64,000 nucleotides of DNA from Bacillota bacterium (lineage in GTDB: Bacteria > Bacillota > Clostridia > Christensenellales > SZUA-584), in contig JAEWCC010000028.1 of NCBI GenBank assembly GCA_023390815.1, positions 124,001 to 188,000 of the forward strand, given 5' to 3'. Under the pieces are notes generated by a model. It was not told the DNA's origin, made no database searches, and worked only from the letters and a program-made list of their open reading frames with translations. Positions 1 through 7,674 of this stretch are shown here, piece after piece. Numbering within the stretch: position 1 is the stretch's first letter; each line of letters opens with the position of its first letter. The translations under genes and the position numbers were made by a program.

Positions 1-489
1 GCAGTACTTTGCGAGTGCGAGATAATAGCCCATGATGATGCCCAATAGCATATGCACGGGTACGCTGACCAGCGCGCGCGTGATCCACAGGTCGGGCTGG
101 ATCGCATAATACGAGATGACGTAGAATATGTTCTCCAACGTCGCGAAGCCCAGCGCGGCGATACCGCAGTATATGATGCCATCGAGCCGTTCGTTGAACG
201 CGGGGTTGAAATACGCGTAGCGCAGTACGACGCGGCGTTTGAAAAACTCCTCGGACAAGCCTACGACAATAAACGCTTCGATTGCCTTGCCCAGGATACC
301 GCTGAATATGTTGAAATACTGGCCGGTAAGTTCCACCACGATCGTGGGAATGGTCACCAGCATGCCCATCACAAATATCTTGATGAGCAGCCGCGCAGGT
401 TCGCGGTCGTAGCGGTCATTAATTAACAGAAAGATGACCAGCGCCGCTCCGGGCGCCACTGCGAGCAGGATCAGATAAAAATAGTTCAT
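1..489 (-). CDS. PrsW-family intramembrane protease (C-terminus cut by window edge)
   Basis: The minus-strand reading frame starts at ATG 487-489 and runs open off the left edge, giving 163 residues. It is strongly hydrophobic with several membrane segments. The PrsW pattern is visible: an EExxK motif (E80, E81, K84), a second-helix Glu at about 119 in a LENIFY context, and a His at about 146 in VPVHMLLG. The family are glutamic/metal-type membrane proteases that cleave anti-sigma factors or related membrane proteins. The substrate here is unknown. It lies 105 bp downstream of the dut remnant on the same strand, so it could be the last gene of that transcript, or it could have its own promoter. 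Family assignment is fairly sure; function is by family only. Confidence 0.8.
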   Translation of the reverse strand, partial: MNYFYLILLAVAPGAALVIFLLINDRYDREPARLLIKIFVMGMLVTIPTIVVELTGQYFNIFSGILGKAIEAFIVVGLSEEFFKRRVVLRYAYFNPAFNERLDGIIYCGIAALGFATLENIFYVISYYAIQPDLWITRALVSVPVHMLLGIIMGYYLALAKYC

Positions 490-594
490 ATAATGCCCCG
501 AAAACGGAAGTGTTGAATGGATTATGACTCAGTATATCCGAATGGCTGCTTATGGGCAAGAAATTTTCCAAAACCCCATAAATCACATAACGGG

Positions 595-1032
595 TCAGGT
601 GCCGGAGGACCCGAAGCCGTTGGCACCGCGCTGCGTATCACTAATTTCGCTGACCTCCTGAACCGCCACCTCGAGCACGGGCTTGACCACCATCTGGGCA
701 ATTCGCATGCCCTATTGAACGGAGAAAACCTGCTTGCCATGGTTGATCAGAATAATACCGATTTCGCCCCGGTAGCCGCAGTCGATGGTGCCGGGGGTAT
801 TGAGCACGGTAATGGAATGCTTTAACGCCAGCCCGCTTCTCGGACGTACTTGCGCTTCCGTTCCCTTCGGAAGCTCCATAACGAGGCCGGTATGGATCAG
901 CTTGGTTACACCCGGCTCGATGCTGGTATCGTCGACGGAACACAAGTCCAACCCTGCGTCTCCTTCGTGCGCGTAAGAAGGCAGTATCGCATCTTCATGA
1001 ATTCTTTTAATCTTTATGCTTGTTTTCTCCAT
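595..1032 (-). pseudogene. dut: dUTPase interrupted by an in-frame amber codon
   Basis: The frame encodes a trimeric dUTPase (dUTP to dUMP plus PPi). Motif I (DAGLDL), motif II (RPRSGLA) and motif III (GTIDCGYRGEIG) come first. A TAG then falls at 712-714, directly before GMRIAQMVV (motif IV). The same frame continues without any indel to the glycine-rich motif V (RGANGFGSSG) and a TGA at 595-597. Relatives usually have Lys, Arg or Pro at the stop position, so a single AAG to TAG change would explain it. The full frame would be 145 codons, the usual length. As written, the product ends after about 106 residues and lacks motifs IV and V, which complete the active site. It starts 7 bp after the Dcd-like gene. 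TAG is an ordinary stop in neighbouring genes, so recoding is unlikely but not excluded. Confidence 0.85.
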
Positions 1033-1039
1033 AATGATC

Positions 1040-2221
1040 CTATCGGTTTTTTATTCGGTCCTTAAAAAATACAGTAAGTACGAGGGAGTGTATTGCCGCA
1101 AGCACCGTTAAGACTGTAGTAAACAGGGGACCCCCGTTTAGCAGAAGTACACCGGCAACCGAGGCACCCAGGAACAAGATATACGCGATATACTTGATAC
1201 CTTTACTCCATACTAAGCTAAAAGCAGGATAGATGGTGGAATATTTTTTGATTTCATTCTCCAACTCGTGGTATCTGTTATCCCAATGTATCGCGATTCT
1301 TTCAATCTTAGCGCGCTTCAGGCATCGCAGAATGCAGCGCTCAATCTCTTCTTCGACTTCATCAGTGTTGTTGCACGGATTGCTATTTAAATAATTATAA
1401 TATTTATTGAGTAAGGTTTCAAGCAGATCAATGAAAATACGAGTCAGGCGGTTTGTTATTCTTAAGTTAAAAAGCTTTTCGCTAAGCTCGCTGTATACCG
1501 CTCCGTCTTTCTGACGGAAGAAGTTTTTCAATGACCTCAGCAGCAGTTCAATATCATCAATTTCCTTATAATGATAAGCTTCCTTATAGATATCGTCTAG
1601 CATTGCGCTTTGCTTAGCCATTTCTATGACTTTAGTAAACTGTTCATATCTTTTTTTAAACAACCGAAAACGCAAAATGCGCGGTTGTTTGATAATGTAT
1701 TCTTCCAATACGTCGGTTCTAAATGGCGGATTATCATGATTCTTCTTTGTCGCCGTGTTCAGGTAATACAAAATCAAAGTGACAAAGGATATTGGCTTGT
1801 CGTTGATGCTGATTATAAATTTTTTTCTGATGGATGACGGGTTATTCAGTGAAATCAACAAGGGGCCTTTCCAGTCTGGATCAAGCGTTGTAGATATGTG
1901 CCCATATCCGTCGGATACTGTTTTAACTTTGGAATGAAAAGTGCCCGCTAGGCTGTTGTCAACATATACATATTCCCGTGTACTGATCAGAACCGTATCG
2001 TGGGGGGAAATCCATACAAAAGTAATGCCTGCGTGTTTGTGTATCTTTTCCAGGACTCCCTTTTTGGTGGATAGGACAAAATGAGCTGGCGTTAGGTTGT
2101 AACCGATTGGCTGGAGGCTTGCTTCGGTGAAGGGGTGGATAAAAAGCCGTGAATCTGACATGGCAATGCGTATATCTATATCTGATAAAACACCGTAATT
2201 GTGATTCGAATGTTCGTCCAT
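1040..2221 (-). CDS. Membrane-anchored Dcd/dUTPase-fold protein, probably catalytically altered
   Basis: 393 residues. Residues about 10-170 resemble dCTP deaminase (Dcd). The start, LSDIDIRIAM, matches the Dcd LSDRDI pattern, and a later stretch (HSKVKTVSDGYGHI followed by LDPDWKGPLLISL) matches the RSSLxRxGL...IDPGxxGxLxLE core. At the position of the catalytic Glu of E. coli Dcd I read Ser, and the Arg of the RSSxxR motif is Lys, so deamination is doubtful. Nucleotide binding may remain. A helical middle region (about 175-335) follows, then two hydrophobic segments at about 343-363 and 365-387 and a basic tail, so the Dcd domain should face the cytoplasm from the membrane. It sits 20 bp after the AvcD-like deaminase and 7 bp before dut, in one operon. 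The DNA is visibly AT-richer than the housekeeping genes. Confidence 0.7.
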   Translation of the reverse strand: MDEHSNHNYGVLSDIDIRIAMSDSRLFIHPFTEASLQPIGYNLTPAHFVLSTKKGVLEKIHKHAGITFVWISPHDTVLISTREYVYVDNSLAGTFHSKVKTVSDGYGHISTTLDPDWKGPLLISLNNPSSIRKKFIISINDKPISFVTLILYYLNTATKKNHDNPPFRTDVLEEYIIKQPRILRFRLFKKRYEQFTKVIEMAKQSAMLDDIYKEAYHYKEIDDIELLLRSLKNFFRQKDGAVYSELSEKLFNLRITNRLTRIFIDLLETLLNKYYNYLNSNPCNNTDEVEEEIERCILRCLKRAKIERIAIHWDNRYHELENEIKKYSTIYPAFSLVWSKGIKYIAYILFLGASVAGVLLLNGGPLFTTVLTVLAAIHSLVLTVFFKDRIKNR

Positions 2222-2241
2222 GGTACGTTCACTCCTTCGAA

Positions 2242-4695
2242 TTAGTGTTCAAGTATATATTTACGTTTGCGAGGAGACTTTTCGCCTTCCGGCGATTTTT
2301 TTCCATTGGGGCATGCATTTTTATCTGAGTGCGCATCGGAACCATCCGTTTCATCCGAGCCAGTCTTGGTAACGTCATCCCCGGCTTTTGCGCGTTTCAT
2401 CTGGTCGATACCCCGGAGCTTAAGCTCATCCTTATAAGGCATGATAGGGGTAAACAGCTGGGTATACGCGCGCCCGATTGCGCCTTCAAAGAGTACATAC
2501 TCCGCGCGATTGTTTTCATCACCGGAATTGCAGTTGTGGCTTTGTGCGATACCCGGATACGGCTCGATATAATAGATGTATTTAATAAAATGCTGCTTGG
2601 CGTTTTTCGCGCACATCACACAGGGGCTCGATGTGGTAAACAGGTAACCGCCCTGTACGGCCTTTTGATCGCACGTCAGCAGCGCCTTTTCCTCCCCGTG
2701 CATTGCCCTGGAGTTCATCTGGTTCCGGTCTCCCGAAACCCCCTGATACTCATCCTTAAAGCAATAAGAGAATGGAAGGCCCGCCAATATCTCGGACAAC
2801 AACGGCTTGTTGAAATCGTAGGTATTGTCCAGATACTCTCTGAACTCTTTTTCCGCCCCTGTTCCCTTTCCCTTTTCATAATCGCTGTAGGCGGGCTTGT
2901 CTAAATAGCGGTAGAGATCGAGCAGGTTTTTACGGTTGCAGGATACTTCTCCGCAGGGGACATCATTCCAGCCCAGCGATAAAATATTATACTGACTGTC
3001 GGTGGTCACCGCGCCAACCTGCCTTGACAGGCAGCCGGAATTGACCTTAGCGGTATACGCAATCTGCATGCAGCGTTCCACCGGAGTAGGAACGACGATG
3101 CCCGGGTGCAGCATCAGGCAAATATATTTAATAATCGACCGTTTTAAATTCAGGTGGCCTTCGCCGTTTTCATTGTTGGTTAAGAATATATCCGCATTTT
3201 GTATGCAGGACTCCGCATCCTGAAGGTAAAACTGATGCAGTCCGTTTATATACGAAAAAGCTCGCACGTTATCGCTAAAAACATCTAGGCAGTATTCGAT
3301 AAAATGCTTGGTATTATTCCGGACTTTATTCTTTTTGATGTATTCCTCAGCGAGTGCGTCTTTATTGTCCCGAATAAATTTTTTTAACTTATCATATAAA
3401 CCGAAGTCCATAACGATATTGTTCCGGATATCCTTGGAATCAATTTCCTTAATGAAGCTTGCCCATTCATCGAATGTAATCTGACTATGGCGGTATTTTT
3501 TAATATCCTCGTCGCTTTCTATTTGGGTTTTAAAACTTTTCCAAAAGGACATGAATTTCTTTTGTGTCTCACGGGGTTTCTCATTGTAATCAATCGTTCG
3601 GATATCGTTTTCTGTATACTTGTTCTCCTTTTTTTCTAGCAGGCGCATTACGCGCTGATTATCGTCCTTGGTGACTGATATCAGATAAAACGCAGAATAT
3701 CGATCACGAAGGTAAATTCCCTCATATTCATTCTTTAATGAATCAATAACGACCCTGACCGGTTCGTTTTTATTTGGGTTCTCAGGATGCCTCAATATTT
3801 TAATGAAGGTGTTAATTCTTTTTGGTATCTCAAAAATATGATTGGTCAGATCGTTATTGATATCAAATGGATCATCCTCTGGTTTACCCTCATTGTAATT
3901 CTTTGGATCAATGGACCCGTAAAAGCGGATATAATTCCCATATCGTTGAAAGAGATTTGTATAGTTTCTGTCCAATGCTTCATGCAAACATAAGCCGAAA
4001 ATAGGGAGAATAACGAATGCGGTCACGTACATTTTTAGATAGTCGGTATGATTGGCTTGGCTCTGCTCTCCCTTTTTACCTAAATTTCGCATAAATTCAA
4101 TCAATTCATTATTGTCTTTTATGATTTCATCGATATAGTTTTTTGGCTGATATTTCTTAAAATCGATTCGTTTTAAGGCGGAAAGCCGGATTTCAACACG
4201 GCGATGGACAGTAAGCACACGTGGTTCCATGTTGTTAGAATCAGTCTGAAGTTTTTTTTCTTTTTCCTTAATCTGTTCTAGTTCTTCCACCATGTCGATT
4301 TGTTTTTTTAGCTTATCAAGAAAATTCGTATGCAGTTTAGTCTCATCAAACTTAATTTTTTTCTCTTCACTACTATTGATCAAGTCTACGTCCTGTTTAA
4401 ACACGTCCCAGTAACGAAGGATATACGTTAATATGATGGTCCGCACCTTGATTACATCAAAGCTTTGCCAATGCCTTTCCGCATAACGGCAGAGAATTCG
4501 AGCGTCACGCTCGGCATTATCGGTGAATCCCTCAATCCCCGGCGTGGGGCACGAGAGGCCCAGTCCGCTGAAACTGTCCATCAGACAGTCGCAAACAGTG
4601 GAACAACCCGAACCAACCCGGCCTGTAAGGCCAATGACCAGGAACTCTTCGCGTTCGGAAAATACGCGCTTTGTCGTTTCTTGAATGAAATCCAT
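2242..4695 (-). CDS. AvcD-like / anti-phage dCTP deaminase, extended form
   Basis: 817 residues. The N-terminus has a P-loop kinase-like fold with a Walker A variant GRVGSGCST at 25-33, Cys standing where the usual Lys is. A conserved-looking segment NAERDARILCRYAERHW follows at about 60-75. A charged helical middle section of several hundred residues follows. The C-terminal cytidine/dCMP-deaminase domain carries HGE (about 666-668) and PCVMC (about 691-695), the zinc and proton-shuttle motifs. A short basic, low-complexity tail ends the protein. This domain order is that of AvcD/dCTPdeam proteins, which deaminate dCTP/dCMP on phage infection and deplete nucleotides. Those are roughly 500-550 residues, so this one is longer. 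It is first in an operon with a Dcd-like membrane protein and dut. A housekeeping dCMP deaminase is unlikely given the P-loop and size. Confidence 0.8.
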   Translation of the reverse strand: MDFIQETTKRVFSEREEFLVIGLTGRVGSGCSTVCDCLMDSFSGLGLSCPTPGIEGFTDNAERDARILCRYAERHWQSFDVIKVRTIILTYILRYWDVFKQDVDLINSSEEKKIKFDETKLHTNFLDKLKKQIDMVEELEQIKEKEKKLQTDSNNMEPRVLTVHRRVEIRLSALKRIDFKKYQPKNYIDEIIKDNNELIEFMRNLGKKGEQSQANHTDYLKMYVTAFVILPIFGLCLHEALDRNYTNLFQRYGNYIRFYGSIDPKNYNEGKPEDDPFDINNDLTNHIFEIPKRINTFIKILRHPENPNKNEPVRVVIDSLKNEYEGIYLRDRYSAFYLISVTKDDNQRVMRLLEKKENKYTENDIRTIDYNEKPRETQKKFMSFWKSFKTQIESDEDIKKYRHSQITFDEWASFIKEIDSKDIRNNIVMDFGLYDKLKKFIRDNKDALAEEYIKKNKVRNNTKHFIEYCLDVFSDNVRAFSYINGLHQFYLQDAESCIQNADIFLTNNENGEGHLNLKRSIIKYICLMLHPGIVVPTPVERCMQIAYTAKVNSGCLSRQVGAVTTDSQYNILSLGWNDVPCGEVSCNRKNLLDLYRYLDKPAYSDYEKGKGTGAEKEFREYLDNTYDFNKPLLSEILAGLPFSYCFKDEYQGVSGDRNQMNSRAMHGEEKALLTCDQKAVQGGYLFTTSSPCVMCAKNAKQHFIKYIYYIEPYPGIAQSHNCNSGDENNRAEYVLFEGAIGRAYTQLFTPIMPYKDELKLRGIDQMKRAKAGDDVTKTGSDETDGSDAHSDKNACPNGKKSPEGEKSPRKRKYILEH

Positions 4696-4766
4696 ATCTT
4701 GCTCTTTCTTAGGAAGCTCCTATGAGAAATATACCGGATAAAGTAAAAATAAGAAAATATATAAAT

Positions 4767-4795
4767 AATATAACATATATATTCCGACAAATCAA
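4767..4795 (-). promoter_or_regulatory. Putative promoter of the deaminase operon
   Basis: On the minus strand TTGATT (4790-4795) and TATATT (4767-4772) are separated by 17 bp in very AT-rich DNA. Transcription would begin near 4760, giving an untranslated leader of about 65 nt before the ATG at 4695. The leader has an AGGAGCTTCCT element that could pair on itself around a distant AGGAG. The site next to the ATG is weak. Inferred from sequence only. Confidence 0.5.
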
Positions 4796-4863
4796 ATATA
4801 TCCTTATGCTGTAAACACAATTATTCTTCAATTCGATGAAGGACTTTTCCGGTTTATATAGAA

Positions 4864-4883
4864 TTAAGTTAACGTTAACTTAA
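4864..4883. promoter_or_regulatory. Perfect 20-bp palindromic operator O1 (LacI type)
   Basis: A perfect 20-bp inverted repeat centred on the CG of GTTAACGTTAAC. It lies just downstream of a TATATA box (4855-4860), where a repressor would block the promoter of the adjacent LacI-family gene. The same 12-bp core recurs 57 bp downstream. Confidence 0.8.
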
Positions 4884-4908
4884 TCTCCGTCAGCAATTGG
4901 CGGAGATT
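4882..4908 (+). promoter_or_regulatory. Hairpin between the two operators
   Basis: An 8-bp perfect stem, AATCTCCG (4882-4889) with CGGAGATT (4901-4908), followed by TTTT shading into ACAG. It could be a weak attenuator in the leader of the LacI-family gene, or merely keep the operators apart. The U-run is short, so termination efficiency is uncertain. Confidence 0.4.
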
Positions 4909-4921
4909 TTACAGGGCTGAA

Positions 4922-4939
4922 AAAGTTAACGTTAACTTT
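4922..4939. promoter_or_regulatory. Perfect 18-bp palindromic operator O2 (LacI type)
   Basis: AAAGTTAACGTTAACTTT is a perfect palindrome with the same GTTAACGTTAAC core as O1. It ends just before the AAAGGAGG ribosome-binding site (4944-4951) of the LacI-family gene. Two identical cores flanking a hairpin suggest cooperative or looping autorepression. Confidence 0.75.
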
Positions 4940-4955
4940 GCAGAAAGGAGGAAGT

Positions 4956-6002
4956 ATGGAAGAAAAACGAGTCACCATTAAGGAGATTTCCAGGGCGGTT
5001 GGCGTTTCACCCACCACCGTCACCAAAGCGCTTACGGGCAAGGCGCAGGTAAGCGATAAGAAACGGGCGCTGATCATCTCTACCGCGGAGGAAATGGGCT
5101 ACAAGCCCAACAAGTTTGCCCGTGCGCTAGTACGCGGAGAGCTTAAGCTGGGCATCGTGATTCCGAAAGAGCCGCGTGAATTTCTGGATTATATGTACAG
5201 CGGGATTCAGCATGCGCTGGCCGAATACGCGGATTACAAGGTAAAGGGCGTGTTCCGTCGTTATCAGGACAATAACGCCACGCTTGAAACGGCGGAAGCA
5301 CTGCAAGCGATCGTTGAGGAAGGTATTGACGGACTGATCTTCGCGCCCGGGTTTGGCAGCACAGCATATACGGATATTCTGAGGGATATCACAGAAAACC
5401 GGCATATTCCGGTGGTGCTGTTCGGGCTGGAAATGCCGGAGATACACAGCGAAGCGCTGATACAAACCGATGCGGACGCTCTTGGACGCATGGCCGCGCA
5501 GCTGCTTGGATTGTGCCTGCCCCGGGGCAGCGAGGTCGCGCTGATTACATCGAGTCTTAAATTCCGCTCCCACCAGTGCGTCATCAGCGGTTTCACGCAG
5601 GAGAATGAACAGCACGGCTGGTTCACTGTCAAAGCCATCGAAGAGAACTATGACAAGGCAGACCTGAGTTATCGACGTGCGGAGGAACTGATCGAACGAT
5701 ATCCCGATCTGAAAGGAGTTTACGTTACCTCGTACAACTTCATTCCGGTTTGCGAGTGTCTGATGAAGAATGGACGCAGTGATATCGTCGTGATCGGACA
5801 CGACCTTTATCCCGAGATGGAGCCGTACCTGCAAAGTGGGTCTTTAACGGCGTGCCTGTATCAGAACCCCTTTTTGAACGGGCAGACCGCAGTGCGGGTA
5901 TTGTATGAAGCGGTTACGGAAAAGAAGCGTGCGGGCACGATTCTGATCAAGCCGGAAATCGTGCTGAGGACGAATCTGGCCTGTTACAAGGGAGATTATT
6001 AA
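4956..6002 (+). CDS. LacI-family transcriptional regulator
   Basis: 348 residues from ATG 4956, chosen because AAAGGAGG lies 4 bp upstream; an in-frame TTG at 4938 is less likely. The N-terminal LacI helix-turn-helix reads VTIKEISRAVGVSPTTVTKAL, with the hinge-helix region ending in GYKPNKFARAL. The rest is a periplasmic-binding-protein-like sensor domain (from about residue 60), with repeated segments such as LKLGIVIPK and LKGVYVTSYN. It should repress a sugar or sugar-acid catabolic unit. Two perfect palindromes in its leader point to autoregulation. It heads a run of plus-strand genes (SDRs, MBL hydrolase, E1 dehydrogenase) that it likely controls. The inducer cannot be read from the sequence. 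Confidence 0.92.
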   Translation: MEEKRVTIKEISRAVGVSPTTVTKALTGKAQVSDKKRALIISTAEEMGYKPNKFARALVRGELKLGIVIPKEPREFLDYMYSGIQHALAEYADYKVKGVFRRYQDNNATLETAEALQAIVEEGIDGLIFAPGFGSTAYTDILRDITENRHIPVVLFGLEMPEIHSEALIQTDADALGRMAAQLLGLCLPRGSEVALITSSLKFRSHQCVISGFTQENEQHGWFTVKAIEENYDKADLSYRRAEELIERYPDLKGVYVTSYNFIPVCECLMKNGRSDIVVIGHDLYPEMEPYLQSGSLTACLYQNPFLNGQTAVRVLYEAVTEKKRAGTILIKPEIVLRTNLACYKGDY

Positions 6003-6035
6003 GCCGCGAAGCGGCACGGAAAGGGAAAGGCATCC

Positions 6036-6752
6036 ATGGAGAAAAAGACAGCGGTGATCATTGGCGAAGACGGGCGTTTAAACAGTCTGCTTGCCCGTGA
6101 GATGATCCAGAGAGGCGTTGCGGCCATTACGCTTACCGGAGCGGAGCAGGCGTTGCCTCAAAGCGGCGAAAGCTGCGCTTATGGCTCGCAGGAAGAGCTG
6201 ATGGCGCATTGCGAGCGTATCGCCAAAGAAAGGGGCCTGATCGACTACCTCGTTTGCAGCGTGCTGGCCGACCCGGTGGAACACCGGGGCGACTTGCACC
6301 ATACGGATGCGCAGGCGTGGCAGGAAGCCAAGCGGGGCAGCGTGGACATGCTCTACAACATATCGCGTATTTTGATTGCGCCCATGGCCAAGCGCGGACG
6401 CGGGCGCGTACTGTTCATCAGCTCGCTGGGGGGCGAGATGTGTGCGGCGGGGCAGAGTGTCTCCTCGGCGATGAGCGCGGGGACGGTCATGCTCATGCAG
6501 TCCATTGCGGTGGAAGGCGGCGCACAGGGAATTTCGGCCAACGCGCTGTTGCTGGGGCCGATGGAAGGCTGCCGGGGCGGCATAGCGGCGGACGAAAGGC
6601 TTATCGCCCATATCCCGCAGAAGCGCGCGGGACGCGCAGAAGAAGCGGTTTCAACTATCATCTATACGCTGCTGGATGCGCCGGACTATTTCTCGGGTAA
6701 CGCGCTCAAACTGGACGGGGCGTTGAGCAGCGCGTTCATGCGTGAATGGTGA
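6036..6752 (+). CDS. SDR-fold protein lacking catalytic and cofactor motifs (likely pseudoenzyme)
   Basis: 238 residues with the overall pattern of a short-chain dehydrogenase/reductase: beta-alpha start, VLFISSLGG on the catalytic strand, and a C-terminal GNALKLDG motif. The usual TGxxxGxG cofactor loop reads IGEDGRLNS. The NNAG motif is absent. The YxxxK pair is replaced by small residues (GQSVSSAMSAGTV). It is therefore probably inactive alone. It is followed 17 bp later by an intact SDR, so a heteromeric pair is plausible, as known for BbsCD of anaerobic toluene degradation, where one SDR subunit is a pseudoenzyme. A GCCGC/GCGGC hairpin precedes the gene. Confidence 0.75.
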   Translation: MEKKTAVIIGEDGRLNSLLAREMIQRGVAAITLTGAEQALPQSGESCAYGSQEELMAHCERIAKERGLIDYLVCSVLADPVEHRGDLHHTDAQAWQEAKRGSVDMLYNISRILIAPMAKRGRGRVLFISSLGGEMCAAGQSVSSAMSAGTVMLMQSIAVEGGAQGISANALLLGPMEGCRGGIAADERLIAHIPQKRAGRAEEAVSTIIYTLLDAPDYFSGNALKLDGALSSAFMREW

Positions 6753-6769
6753 GCGGGGGAGGGACGAAT

Positions 6770-7567
6770 ATGAAAGTGGATTTACAAAACAAAGTGGCGG
6801 TGGTGACCGGTGCAGCGGGCGCAATTGGCAGCGCGACCGCGAAACTGCTGTCACAAAACGGCGCAATCGTCTATCTCAATGACGTGAACGCGGAGCGGCT
6901 GCAAAATATTGCGGACAGCTTGACAGCCGAGGGATTGACGGTGCACGCATTTACGGGAGACGTGAGCCGCGAGGAGGATATGAAAGCGCTGATTGGAGCC
7001 GCTGCGGACCGTTACGGCCATGTCGATATCCTCGTCAATAACGCGGGGCTAAATGTGGGCAACGAGCTGCGAAAGCCGATGTGGGAGTACGACCCGTCCG
7101 CATGGCGGCGCGTGATGGATGTTTGTATCGACAGCGTATATTTGTGCAGCAAGTACGCGCTGCCTGCAATGATAAACGCCGGCGGCGGAAGAATCGTGAA
7201 TATCGCCTCGGTAGCGGGCTGGCGGGCGCCGCTGCGGCTGCAATCCGTGTACAGCGCAGCCAAAGCAGGGATTGAAAACCTTTCGCGCTCCATGGCAATC
7301 GATTATGCGAAAAACGGTATTAACGTCAACACGGTGGTGCCGGGCTCGATTATGAACGGAAATCTGGGCTCACTGATCTATGACAATCCTGAGAAGAACC
7401 GCAGCATGGCTGAGCACATCCCTGCGGGGCATACGGGAGCGCCGGTGGACATCGCGAATGCGGTACTGTTTCTCGTCTCGCCCGATGCCCGATACATTAC
7501 CGGCTGCACACTCAACGTGGACGGCGGCTGGGCGGCGGGGTATGCACTGGATATCGCGGAGGCGTAA
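6770..7567 (+). CDS. Short-chain dehydrogenase/reductase (active type)
   Basis: 265 residues from ATG 6770; an in-frame GTG lies at 6746, but GGGGGAGGGA sits correctly for 6770. The motifs are canonical: cofactor loop TGAAGAIGSA, structural NNAG, catalytic Ser in NIASVAGW, and YSAAK with Tyr and Lys. The C-terminus GCTLNVDGGW is typical of classical SDRs. It will be an NAD(P)-dependent alcohol/ketone oxidoreductase on a sugar-derived or hydroxyacid substrate that cannot be told from sequence. It follows the SDR-like pseudoenzyme closely and is in the LacI-led cluster. Confidence 0.9.
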   Translation: MKVDLQNKVAVVTGAAGAIGSATAKLLSQNGAIVYLNDVNAERLQNIADSLTAEGLTVHAFTGDVSREEDMKALIGAAADRYGHVDILVNNAGLNVGNELRKPMWEYDPSAWRRVMDVCIDSVYLCSKYALPAMINAGGGRIVNIASVAGWRAPLRLQSVYSAAKAGIENLSRSMAIDYAKNGINVNTVVPGSIMNGNLGSLIYDNPEKNRSMAEHIPAGHTGAPVDIANAVLFLVSPDARYITGCTLNVDGGWAAGYALDIAEA

Positions 7568-7611
7568 AACGCAGTATAGAAAATCGACGGGGAGGAGGAA
7601 ATGATAATTGG

Positions 7612-7644
7612 ATTGTTGACAATCGACAATGTGGGCCGTATAAT
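7612..7644 (+). promoter_or_regulatory. Consensus promoter with overlapping inverted-repeat operator
   Basis: TTGACA (7616-7621), a 17-bp spacer and TATAAT (7639-7644) form a perfect sigma-A promoter. An inverted repeat ATTGTTGA-CAA-TCGACAAT (7612-7630) covers the -35 box. The core TTGACAATCGACAA recurs with one change at 7687-7700, inside the first codons of the GntR gene. This suggests autorepression by the downstream regulator. Confidence 0.8.
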
Positions 7645-7674
7645 CAGATTTACAAAGACAATCAGAGGTATCCC

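Noticed and set aside
52..426. Plus-strand open frame at the left edge
   Set aside because: It lies antisense to the PrsW frame, which has clear protease motifs and membrane segments.
595..1032. Genome-wide recoding of TAG to explain the dut amber
   Set aside because: Several intact genes here (sdaAA, rplA, rpmG, phzF) end in TAG at the expected length, so TAG is a normal stop.
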